The notes below the pieces were generated by a model. That model worked only from the letters and a program-made list of their open reading frames with translations, was not told the origin of the DNA and did no database searches. The translations under genes were made by a program, and so were the position numbers. 52,183 bases of DNA from an uncultured archaeon (GTDB lineage: Archaea > Nanobdellota > Nanobdellia > Woesearchaeales > UBA583): assembly GCA_937138345.1 (NCBI GenBank), contig CAKZOW010000046.1, positions 1 to 52,183 on the forward strand, written 5' to 3'. How positions within the stretch are numbered: position 1 is the stretch's first letter; each line of letters starts with the position of its first letter. This document shows positions 1 to 8,987 of the stretch, one piece after another.

Positions 1-562
1 CTATAAAAATAAAGATAAATGAAAAAAATAAAATACCTGCTGATTGGAGAATCGGATGCTTTTTTTGTTTTTCAATCATAAGTTCTTCTTCTTTAATAAT
101 TTCTTTTTTTGATGCTTTTGATTGATGATATACATAAAAACCATAAAGAGGTACAAGTAAAATTGCTAAAAATGGAACATATCCTACTAAGATAAAATAT
201 GAAAACAAAATTGTTGTTGTAAGTAATACTAAAACATTAAATGTTTCTTTTTTTTCTACTGTAAATGTTTTTGAAAATAATAAAAATATTCCAAAAGCTA
301 AAACAATATTTGTAATATTACTCCCCATTGCAGTTCCGATAATAAAATCTGAAAAATTCTCTGTAAAGAAAATAGCACTAAGTGAAGTTATAAGTTCTGG
401 AAGTGATGTCCCAATTGCAACAATTGTGAGACCAATCATAAGCTTACTCATTCCAAATGAATCTCCAAGATATGCAGCTTCATCTACAAAATAGTCAGCA
501 GCTTTAATAATTATAAAAAAAGCAACTACAAATAAAACAATATAGAGTAATAATTCTAACAT
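1..562 (-). CDS. K+-dependent Na+/Ca2+ exchanger-like protein (partial, runs off the window start)
   Basis: Own translation of the minus strand from ATG at 562: MLELLLYIVLFVVAFFIIIKAADYFVDEAAYLGDSFGMSKLMIGLTIVAIGTSLPELITS..., which carries the alpha-repeat signature of the CaCA exchanger family. Confidence 0.85.
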   Translation of the reverse strand, partial: MLELLLYIVLFVVAFFIIIKAADYFVDEAAYLGDSFGMSKLMIGLTIVAIGTSLPELITSLSAIFFTENFSDFIIGTAMGSNITNIVLAFGIFLLFSKTFTVEKKETFNVLVLLTTTILFSYFILVGYVPFLAILLVPLYGFYVYHQSKASKKEIIKEEELMIEKQKKHPILQSAGILFFSFIFIFI

Positions 563-572
563 AGAAAATAGG

Positions 573-614
573 TTTATTTTCAGTTTTTAAATGTTTAGAA
601 TTATTAAAGAAAAC
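573..614 (+). repeat. 42-bp imperfect direct repeat, copy A (flanks SBBP gene)
   Basis: TTTATTTTCAGTTTTTAAATGTTTAGAATTATTAAAGAAAAC; 39/42 identical to 2490-2531. Confidence 0.85.
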
Positions 615-622
615 TAAATTAA

Positions 623-2398
623 TTATTCTTCAAATTTTATAATAAATAAGTCAGTTCCACCGTTATTTGTTAATGACCCAATATTGCCGAAATTTAAATT
701 TCCAGTTGTTGTTCCATATACATAAATATAATTATCATCGACTACCAAATCAGTTATGTACTCATCACCTATCCCTCCAAATTCAGAACTGGAAATAACA
801 TTTTGAGCAACTCCTAAATTATTTAGTTTAACTATAAAAAAGTCTCTTTCTCCAGCATTAGATATATTAATTCCATTTCCAAAGTCAAGGTTATCTGATG
901 TTGAACCTCCAATATATATTGAACCATCACTTCCCAATTCTAATGCTGGAGTAGAAGAACCTCCAGATCCTGGAATATTTGAATATGCAAATTGAGCAAC
1001 TCCTGAGGAGTTATACTTTACTAAATAAAATGTTCTTGAAGTTGGTTGTGGTATTTTCACATTATTTCCAAAATTAATTGGGGACTCTGTAGATCCCAGT
1101 AAATATACATTGCCTACTTGGTCAATTCTAACTTCTGTCGCACTATCGTAGAGAGTTGCATTGGAAAAATCAGTGTATACTTGCTGAACCTCTCCCGAAG
1201 AATTATATTTAGATAGGAAAAAATCATAACCCCCACTATTTGTTGTTAAAAAACCTTCTCCAAAATTAATATCACTTCCAGTTCTCCCATATGCATAACT
1301 ATTACCAAAATTATCTACTGAGACACCATAACCTGCATCATAACCACTACCTGACCCCATTGTACTTGACTTGGCCCAAAGAGCAGAACCACTAGAATTG
1401 TATTTTGCAATAAAAAAATCTTCTTGTCCTTCATTAGATAGAGTTATACCATTTCCAAAATCCAAATTTCCATAACTTGCACCTCCAAAAAAAAAACTAT
1501 CATCATTTTTATCAACTGCAACCTCCCTACAAATATCAAAAAAGTTCCCACTTTGATGAGTAACTACTGAAAATAAAGCAACTCCAGAGTTTGAATATTT
1601 TGTAACATAACAATTACCTCCAGATTCCCCATAGGGCATTGACACACCATTTCCAAACTCAATTTCACCTCTAGAAAATCCTGAGATATATATATTTTCA
1701 TTTGAATCTAAAGCTATTCCTGTTGCACTATCAGTAGAACTACCTGAATTATTTTCTGATGATTTAATATAGAGGGGGGTTCCTGATGAGTCGATTTTTA
1801 CTAAAAAAAAGTCAGTACTACCCTGATTTGTTATATTTAAAGATGATGAGAAAGAGAGGTTACTTCTAGTTGAACCTGTAATATATAAATTATTACTTGA
1901 ATCAATAGTAATTTCTCCTGAAGTCTCATCAAAAAGTCCCGAATTCCCATATGATGATATAAAAAGAACTGGATTGATTTTTTTACTTTTCTCAATGTCC
2001 TCTTTTTCTATAAAAACGGTTTTTGAAATTATATTATTATCTGTAACTACGATTATATCATTTACTGATTCTGTGAGCTTCGATATACATGATTTGATAT
2101 TAATTTCAACTAATTGGTTATCTTCTGACCCACTAATATTACAATTCACTCCAGATATAATAATATTTTTGTATGAAAAATTACTATTATATGGATTTGA
2201 TACGTAAAGGATATTGTCAAATACACCTTCAATTGAGAGGTAACTTGAACCTTGCGAATTAGTATTTAACTTATTTGAGAAAAGGTCGGTTGAAAAACTA
2301 TTATACCATGTTGTAAAACTAATTACTGATAAAATAGTAATGATTAATAACAAAGATACTGAAATAATTGGAGTTATAGCTCTTTTTGAAATATTCAT
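623..2398 (-). CDS. Pilin-like N-terminus plus SBBP-type beta-propeller repeat surface protein
   Basis: N-term RAITPIISVSLLLIITILSVISFTTW resembles an archaeal Pilin_N segment; repeated xNxGxxDFFxxKYNSSG and LDFGNGI motifs are typical of SBBP repeats. Confidence 0.8.
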   Translation of the reverse strand: MNISKRAITPIISVSLLLIITILSVISFTTWYNSFSTDLFSNKLNTNSQGSSYLSIEGVFDNILYVSNPYNSNFSYKNIIISGVNCNISGSEDNQLVEINIKSCISKLTESVNDIIVVTDNNIISKTVFIEKEDIEKSKKINPVLFISSYGNSGLFDETSGEITIDSSNNLYITGSTRSNLSFSSSLNITNQGSTDFFLVKIDSSGTPLYIKSSENNSGSSTDSATGIALDSNENIYISGFSRGEIEFGNGVSMPYGESGGNCYVTKYSNSGVALFSVVTHQSGNFFDICREVAVDKNDDSFFFGGASYGNLDFGNGITLSNEGQEDFFIAKYNSSGSALWAKSSTMGSGSGYDAGYGVSVDNFGNSYAYGRTGSDINFGEGFLTTNSGGYDFFLSKYNSSGEVQQVYTDFSNATLYDSATEVRIDQVGNVYLLGSTESPINFGNNVKIPQPTSRTFYLVKYNSSGVAQFAYSNIPGSGGSSTPALELGSDGSIYIGGSTSDNLDFGNGINISNAGERDFFIVKLNNLGVAQNVISSSEFGGIGDEYITDLVVDDNYIYVYGTTTGNLNFGNIGSLTNNGGTDLFIIKFEE

Positions 2399-2489
2399 AG
2401 TACACTAAAACAAATCACATTAAAATATTTTCTGCTATAACTCAATAATGAATGATAGGTTAACTAATATTTGAGAATATGAAATTAAT

Positions 2490-2531
2490 TTATTTTTAGT
2501 TTTTATATGTTTAGAATTATTGAAGAAAACA
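2490..2531 (+). repeat. 42-bp imperfect direct repeat, copy B
   Basis: TTTATTTTTAGTTTTTATATGTTTAGAATTATTGAAGAAAAC; 3 mismatches to 573-614. Confidence 0.85.
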
Positions 2532-2595
2532 ATATATACAAGATAAAATAGAATCTAAGTCAGATAAAAACTGTTTACTTGTCTCAAACTCTACT

Positions 2596-2616
2596 ACGAG
2601 CTATACGGGATTTGAA
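2596..2616 (-). repeat. Duplicated 3' end of tRNA-Lys (att-like)
   Basis: acgagctatacgggatttgaa is identical to 2690-2710 (21/21), the T-loop to discriminator segment of the tRNA. Confidence 0.9.
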
Positions 2617-2689
2617 AAACATCATTTTCTTTGAAAATGATTTTGTCAAAAATAGAATATTTTTGAGCACCGCGGAGCGGGTGAAAATA
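2617..2689. other. 73-bp insert with three consecutive hairpins between the tRNA 3'-end duplicates
   Basis: ATCATTTTC-TTT-GAAAATGAT (2621-2641), TCAAAAATA-GAA-TATTTTTGA (2646-2666), CACCGC-GGA-GCGGGTG (2668-2683, one bulge). Confidence 0.75.
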
Positions 2690-2690
2690 A

Positions 2691-2765
2691 CGAGCTATAC
2701 GGGATTTGAACCCGCGGCCTACGGATTAAGAGTCCGTCGCTCTAACCAGACTGAGCTAATAGCTC
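2691..2765 (-). tRNA. tRNA-Lys(CUU)
   Basis: Cloverleaf by eye: acceptor GAGCTAT/ATAGCTC, D arm GCTC..GAGC, anticodon arm ACGGA-CTCTTAA-TCCGT, T arm GCGGG-TTCAAAT-CCCGT, discriminator G, no encoded CCA. Confidence 0.95.
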
Positions 2766-2825
2766 AAGAATAACTTCTTGATATAATTAAGATAATAAAA
2801 TGTATTTATAAAAATTATGAAAAAA

Positions 2826-3893
2826 TCAAATATTATTCTCAACAGTAATGTATGGCATAGGTTTTAGCCCACTCAAGTCACCTTGCCCTCGACTCTTGTC
2901 TCCAAGCTCCAAATATCTCACATAACCAGCCCAGGCGATCATTACTCCATTGTCCATACATAAAGGTAGAGGTAGAGCATCATAAGTTACTTCTCTTGTT
3001 TTGCACATGGCTTTTGTCATCTCAACAAATCTTTTATTTGCAGCTACTCCCCCAACAAGCACTAATTCTTTTTTATTTGTGTAAGCAAGAGCTCTCTCAG
3101 CTACTTCTTGAATCATTGCAAAAACTGTTTCTTGAAGTGAAAAACAAATATCTGCTAAGAAGTCTTCATACTTATTATATACTATTTTTTCTCCGCTGAG
3201 TAATTCGATTTCTTTTTTATTTTCAAAATATTGTTTTTTTTGCTTTATGTTTGAAATCATTCCAGCAAAGGATACATTCATTCCTTTAATTGTATATGGA
3301 ATTGACATCATATGTTTTCCACTTTTGGCAATTTCTTCAATTTTTGGACCACCTGGAAACCCTAAATCAAATTCTCTAGCAACTGAGTCTAGTAAATTTC
3401 CTAAGCCAATGTCTTCTGTTTCACCATATACTACATAGTTTTTATCATGCTCACTTTGTGCAATTACTTGAGAATTAACTCCTGTAATATTTAAAAAAAG
3501 AGGATCCTCAAATCCTGTATGCATTTTACCTATTTCTAAGTGTGATCTAATATGATTTACACCAACAATTGGAACTCTATATTTTAGAGAGAGTGTTTTT
3601 GCAACAAGTCCTGCAACTTTGAGAGAATTTCCTTGGCCTGGACCTTGTGAAAATGTTATGAGAGATAGGTCTGAGAATGATTTATTAATTGAAGCTAGAT
3701 ATTGTTTTGCTTTTAATAAAATTGAATCGAAATTTGAGATATGAAATTCTGAGAGTTTTCTAGGATCCATTCCATTATTATCATCTCTGAATACATTTTT
3801 TTCATTAAAGAGAACTTCCTTTTTTGTGACTTCTACTATCCCGATTCCAAAAGTGTGAGCAGTACATTCAATACCTAAAACTAGTTTTTCCAT
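2826..3893 (-). CDS. kae1: tRNA N6-threonylcarbamoyladenosine synthase catalytic subunit Kae1/TsaD
   Basis: LVLGIECTAHTFGIGIV, FSQGPGQGNSLKV, GVNHIRSHLEIG and LVGGVAANKRF motifs. Confidence 0.95.
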   Translation of the reverse strand: MEKLVLGIECTAHTFGIGIVEVTKKEVLFNEKNVFRDDNNGMDPRKLSEFHISNFDSILLKAKQYLASINKSFSDLSLITFSQGPGQGNSLKVAGLVAKTLSLKYRVPIVGVNHIRSHLEIGKMHTGFEDPLFLNITGVNSQVIAQSEHDKNYVVYGETEDIGLGNLLDSVAREFDLGFPGGPKIEEIAKSGKHMMSIPYTIKGMNVSFAGMISNIKQKKQYFENKKEIELLSGEKIVYNKYEDFLADICFSLQETVFAMIQEVAERALAYTNKKELVLVGGVAANKRFVEMTKAMCKTREVTYDALPLPLCMDNGVMIAWAGYVRYLELGDKSRGQGDLSGLKPMPYITVENNI

Positions 3894-3934
3894 AAAAAGA
3901 ATAAGTATGAATAATTTATATACTTTTTTTATTA

Positions 3935-4531
3935 TCAGTTAAACCCTTGGGCTACTAATAATTGTTGGACCATTGGATCTGATAAAATAAAAAAATATGC
4001 ATATACTGAAATAAGAATTAATCCTATAAAACTTGTTACTAAAAGAGAAATTAACTGTGAGATATATGATTTAGTGAGTGGTACTTTATGTATTTCTGAG
4101 AGAGAAATTGTCATAATTATGATAAACCAAGGTATGTAAAAAAGTATTAATAATACTGTAAATGCTGCAATTATTTCCCCTGCTAACATATTAATATATG
4201 AAATCACCAATGAAAGTAGAGCTAATCCTGCAAAAACAATCGAAGGAAGTAACTGAATATTAAAATTAACTGTTAATGTTTGTTTAAATGATGCTTTCCC
4301 TTTGAAAAAAAGTAAACTTAGGTGAAGCGTTCCTGCTGAGATAAATGCTAATACTATTGTAATTGATACAAGAATAATACTTTGAAATAAAGAAACATCA
4401 AGTATTGTCATAAGAAATGAAATACCTATAATTGTTAGAAATGGTTTTACCCAATTTTCTTTTTTTACAACTGATTTGAGAGTTTTTGAATCACTTGCAA
4501 AAACTCTACATGCTTGTTTAATATAATCCAT
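3935..4531 (-). CDS. Multi-pass membrane protein, Yip1-like
   Basis: ~198 aa with five or so hydrophobic segments and Yip1-family style layout (weak motif evidence). Confidence 0.5.
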   Translation of the reverse strand: MDYIKQACRVFASDSKTLKSVVKKENWVKPFLTIIGISFLMTILDVSLFQSIILVSITIVLAFISAGTLHLSLLFFKGKASFKQTLTVNFNIQLLPSIVFAGLALLSLVISYINMLAGEIIAAFTVLLILFYIPWFIIIMTISLSEIHKVPLTKSYISQLISLLVTSFIGLILISVYAYFFILSDPMVQQLLVAQGFN

Positions 4532-4573
4532 AAAAAATTATGAAAAATATTGTATATAAATATTTGGGTTATT

Positions 4574-4945
4574 CTATTGTATAGTACCAGTAAAAGAGTG
4601 TGAATCTATATCCCCTATCACTATAATTGATTTAGAACTTCCTTGATTCATATCTTGACAATTTGCATTACTTAAGTCAATTTCATTTAGACCTGAAGTT
4701 AATAATGAATTAATATCATCACAATCACCAACATCAATTCTAGCTTGAATATCATAGTTATTTTTATTTTCTAAATATAATTTATCTTCAGTTAATAAAT
4801 GAAAATTAATGTCTGAAGAACCATATAGAGTTTGCTCGTTAAGCTTTGCGAAATTTTCTGTTTGATAAACGTAAAACCAAACTTGATATGCTATTGGTCC
4901 AACTATTAAAAGTATTACTAAAATAAACATTAATACATATGCCAA
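4574..4945 (-). CDS. Small membrane-anchored pilin-like protein
   Basis: Single N-terminal TM (MAYVLMFILVILLIVGPIAYQVWFYVY) and a small extracellular domain. Confidence 0.45.
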   Translation of the reverse strand: MAYVLMFILVILLIVGPIAYQVWFYVYQTENFAKLNEQTLYGSSDINFHLLTEDKLYLENKNNYDIQARIDVGDCDDINSLLTSGLNEIDLSNANCQDMNQGSSKSIIVIGDIDSHSFTGTIQ

Positions 4946-4979
4946 AAATACTCTTAATTTTGAGATATGATAATGCTAT

Positions 4980-7900
4980 CTAAAATAATAAATATAGTAA
5001 AATTATAATTAAACTTGCTCCTAATGATTTTATTCCTGAGACCGGGAATAAACTAGAATCCGTATTTGTATTTATTTCTTCTCTGACTACCATTATGGAA
5101 GGTAAACTTATTGAATTTGTATCATTATATACATCAACTCTAAAATAATGTGTTGAATTATCTGAAAAGAAATATGTAAAATTACATATACTTCCTGTTA
5201 CAGTATTAGTTGAGTTTAAATTATTATTTACAAATAAATTACACTCATCACCTGTAGTGTTAACTTGTATATTTAATGATGCTACTCCTGTTAAATCTAA
5301 ATTTAAACTAGTTGGACTGAGATAATCTGCATAAATACTATTTTCTGTAGGTAAAATAGAGATAAATATTTTTTCCGATCTATTTCTATATCCAAATGAC
5401 GATATTGCCTCTGTAAAAAAAGTAACATTTTGATAAGAAGAATTACCAGTAGTGAAAAGTGTCCAATTGAATTCGCAAGAATCACCAAACCTCATATTTT
5501 CATAACATGAAAAATTCTGAGGTGATAATGGGTTCTGATTTGTAGTATAAAATGGTTCTCCTGAATTCATAGGAACTAAACCTCCTTTTTGGTTTGGATT
5601 GGTCGAATAAATAAAACTTTTTTGTGATACATCTAATTCATCAAATGAAATAAAATAATTATAGTAATATTCGTTTGACAAACCTGAAGTGAAACCATAA
5701 TAACTCAGCGGTGCCACATTACCAAAGTTTATTTCAACATCTCCATTTTCATGTAATACTATTTCATTATCTATTGTTTCTGAAGAATAACCAAGCATGT
5801 TTACATTTTCATATCTAAATACAGCATATCTATTAGGTTCTGAACCTAAATTGGGACAGGAGTATAAATTCCCCGAACCTACTTCTAGATCACTCCAAAA
5901 ACTTGCTATAACATACTCATTTTCTATATTGGTTCCGTAATAGTTGTAAGATGAAGAAGGAGAAGTAACAATTCTTCCATTTGTATCCATGTAATATAGA
6001 GACCCTTCGGGATATGTTGTGTTAAAAAGAGAAAAATCAAAACCTAAACTTACACCAGGACATAATCCATCATCATTTCCATCTGGTACACAAAGAGTAT
6101 TGCAATTATAATAGTTATAATTGAATGAATCATTAATTATTGTGGTTGTATATTCATAATCACCTTGACTAATTGGATCTAATAAAAAAGTTACATTACC
6201 GCATTCTGCATCTAGGCAAGTCACATTTGAAATAAATTGAAATCTACTATTCTCCATTACATTGAGATCAGAAACTGGACTAATAAGCTGAACAAGTAAT
6301 GTTCCATAATCTACAAAAAATGATGAAATAAAATTTGCTGATGAAGATAAATTATCTTGACAGTTCACAATAATATCAAAATCACCCGAATCATTTATTG
6401 TAAAAGATAAAGAAGAAGTCTCCCAATAAGAATTATTCATGTTTTGTGATAAATTACTAAAATAATATTTATTATCATCATAATTGTATAATGAAACTGA
6501 ACTTGAAACTACGCTATTACCATTAGTGCTTGAACAAGAACTCCTAATACCATTTAATGTGTCATTAAACATTATTGAGTTACAATCCTCCCAATTTCCA
6601 GAATTAATACTACATTCAATTGAAGAATTCAAAATAATAGGTTTTGCAAAAGTTAATGGTAAATTATCAAAGTACCCGCCAAACCCTGGTATTGAAAAAG
6701 GAGAATCACATACCCCATCATAATTTAAATCTGAGCAATTTTCTGAGAAACTAGATGAATATGAACCTCCCCAGAAGTTACCTCCTATAAAATTACCACC
6801 CATGATATTTTTTTTCTGCAATAATGTTCTATTAAATTCTCCGTTAAAACCAAATCTATAAAAATTAGAAACATTAAAAAAATTATTATATATTGAAAAA
6901 TTATTACCTTGTAGTCTAATGTCTGAACCATTTATAAATTTATTTGAAAAAATTTCTGAATTATCACCCTCTAAAAATAAATCTGCTTTGGGTGTTGGCC
7001 TATCTATATAATAATAATCTTGATCCATATGATAAAAACGCTTGTTGTTAGTAAATATTGAATTTAATAAACTCAAATTATTTGAAGTGAAATCTTCATT
7101 ATATATACCGTAATGACCATTTTCAGTGAAGTTAGTAAAGTTAATTGATAAATTATTTGAACGTAATAAATGAAAACCGTCAAGATAATTATTATTAAAA
7201 TTTGAATTTTGAAAAATGTTATTGTGTGAATTGTCAATATAGGTTCCCCTGTAATTATTATTTGAAGTTATATTATTGAAAATATTATTATCCGAATTAA
7301 ATATATATAGACCTCCATTATTATTGATATTAGATAATATGGATAAATTGTTAAATGTTGCATCATCTACATCACACAAAATAACTTTATTTGATTCTAT
7401 ATTATTGTATACTTGTGACGAGTTTAAACTATTCATAAATACAACTTTCTCTGAATCAGTTAATGTTATATCGAATGTATGAGAACAAATATTTGAAGAA
7501 CCTAAGTTAATATTGTTTGAATTTCTAAAAACTGGGTAAAATAAGAAATCATCAAATTTATTGTCTCTAAAAAATGTATTTATTACAGTATTTGAATGTG
7601 AATTTTGTAGTCTTAAACCAAAAAAATTATTATCAGAAGTCACATTGTTAAATAATATTCTATCTGAATATGAAGAAAAAATACCATTATTTTTTATCAA
7701 TGGATTTCCCTTAATGGTTACATTTTCAATTATTGAGTCATCTGCGTTACATAGCAATAATATACCCAATTCTCTATTTATTATATTTACATTAGTATTA
7801 TAAAACTCAGCAGGATATCCTCCAGAAACTGTAACATTTGAAAGAGTGTGAGAACAGTGACCTGTCCAAATATTTGGATCAATTAATATATCAAAATATT

Positions 7901-8741
7901 GGCTATTTTCTACTAAAGAATCATATATTTGTAAATTTGAAGATTGGTCATAGTAAACACCAAAATATGCAGAATTATTTATAGATAAATTTCTAAATAC
8001 ATTGTTTTGTGAGTACCATGCGCTGATTCCATTAGAATCTGAATTTTTTATTTGGATATTTTCAAGGATATTATTATCACTATGAGTTATACTTATCGCT
8101 GCTCCAAAAGAAGATGATATATTCTCCAAATATACATTACGTATATTTACTGTTACGTCTGAATAAAAGAATGATAATCCGTCGTTTGAGTTAATAATCG
8201 TAATATTCTCATAATTTGAATTACTAGATTGTGGATGAAATTTATTATCAAAATTTTTACCATAAATATTTGAAATATTATTGTTCTCACCTCCCGAAGA
8301 ATAAAAGGTCGATCCTTCTAAAGTAATGTTGTCAATAATTGAGTTATAATGTATGTTAAACCTGTGCAAATTATTTCCACGAAGGGTTAAATTTTCAAAT
8401 CTTGAATTATTAAAGGAATATAAATCAACATCACCATCAAAAATACAATTATTAATTGATACATTATCCCTTAGAGTATTATTAATGTTTTCAAATATTC
8501 CATTATAATATGATGATGTAATAACATTATTTTCACAAGTAAGAGAAAAATTTGAAGTTTCAATATTAAAACATACATCATCACTAGGTGCATTAAATGA
8601 ATCTACAACAACTATTTTTCTATCCTCGTCTAATGTAGATTCAGAAATATTTATACAGGAAGAAATAGATATTTCTGAATAAAATAAAGGAAATATTATC
8701 ATTACTACTACAACTGTATATAAAATTTTTAGTTTATTCAT
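4980..8741 (-). CDS. Large right-handed parallel beta-helix surface protein with C-terminal TM
   Basis: Signal-like N-term, many Asn-rich NxxxNN.I..N turns (PbH1/NosD-like), C-term GASLIIILLYLLF. Confidence 0.8.
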   Translation of the reverse strand: MNKLKILYTVVVVMIIFPLFYSEISISSCINISESTLDEDRKIVVVDSFNAPSDDVCFNIETSNFSLTCENNVITSSYYNGIFENINNTLRDNVSINNCIFDGDVDLYSFNNSRFENLTLRGNNLHRFNIHYNSIIDNITLEGSTFYSSGGENNNISNIYGKNFDNKFHPQSSNSNYENITIINSNDGLSFFYSDVTVNIRNVYLENISSSFGAAISITHSDNNILENIQIKNSDSNGISAWYSQNNVFRNLSINNSAYFGVYYDQSSNLQIYDSLVENSQYFDILIDPNIWTGHCSHTLSNVTVSGGYPAEFYNTNVNIINRELGILLLCNADDSIIENVTIKGNPLIKNNGIFSSYSDRILFNNVTSDNNFFGLRLQNSHSNTVINTFFRDNKFDDFLFYPVFRNSNNINLGSSNICSHTFDITLTDSEKVVFMNSLNSSQVYNNIESNKVILCDVDDATFNNLSILSNINNNGGLYIFNSDNNIFNNITSNNNYRGTYIDNSHNNIFQNSNFNNNYLDGFHLLRSNNLSINFTNFTENGHYGIYNEDFTSNNLSLLNSIFTNNKRFYHMDQDYYYIDRPTPKADLFLEGDNSEIFSNKFINGSDIRLQGNNFSIYNNFFNVSNFYRFGFNGEFNRTLLQKKNIMGGNFIGGNFWGGSYSSSFSENCSDLNYDGVCDSPFSIPGFGGYFDNLPLTFAKPIILNSSIECSINSGNWEDCNSIMFNDTLNGIRSSCSSTNGNSVVSSSVSLYNYDDNKYYFSNLSQNMNNSYWETSSLSFTINDSGDFDIIVNCQDNLSSSANFISSFFVDYGTLLVQLISPVSDLNVMENSRFQFISNVTCLDAECGNVTFLLDPISQGDYEYTTTIINDSFNYNYYNCNTLCVPDGNDDGLCPGVSLGFDFSLFNTTYPEGSLYYMDTNGRIVTSPSSSYNYYGTNIENEYVIASFWSDLEVGSGNLYSCPNLGSEPNRYAVFRYENVNMLGYSSETIDNEIVLHENGDVEINFGNVAPLSYYGFTSGLSNEYYYNYFISFDELDVSQKSFIYSTNPNQKGGLVPMNSGEPFYTTNQNPLSPQNFSCYENMRFGDSCEFNWTLFTTGNSSYQNVTFFTEAISSFGYRNRSEKIFISILPTENSIYADYLSPTSLNLDLTGVASLNIQVNTTGDECNLFVNNNLNSTNTVTGSICNFTYFFSDNSTHYFRVDVYNDTNSISLPSIMVVREEINTNTDSSLFPVSGIKSLGASLIIILLYLLF

Positions 8742-8813
8742 ATGAATGCCTGTATGGGAATATTTATATAATTTTTTACAATTGTATTAACTTTTTATTG
8801 TTAAAAAAGGTCT

Positions 8814-8896
8814 CTTTGGGCTAAAGCTCAAAGTTCATATTCTCTCTCAAAAAACTCTCGTAAAAACTTTGCTCTTCCTGGACCAATTCCTCAAAC
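8814..8896 (-). pseudogene. Displaced second copy of the hef 3' end
   Basis: ~73/83 identity to 8974-9056 at a constant 160-bp offset; encodes GIGPGRAKFLREFFEREYEL*. Confidence 0.85.
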
Positions 8897-8987
8897 GATC
8901 TTTTTCTTTGCTATTCCTTGCGTAACTAAAGTTACTTAAGTCATTAAGAAAAAGCCTCACCAAAAGAACCATGCTTTGAGCTAAAGC

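Noticed and set aside
1974-2207. Plus-strand ORF antisense to the SBBP gene
   Set aside because: Fully inside a well-supported coding region, low-complexity translation; other internal ORFs inside hef, uvrA and beta-helix genes were rejected for the same reason.
2579-2773. 64-aa ORF on the plus strand
   Set aside because: It is antisense to the tRNA-Lys gene and its duplicated 3' end; spurious.
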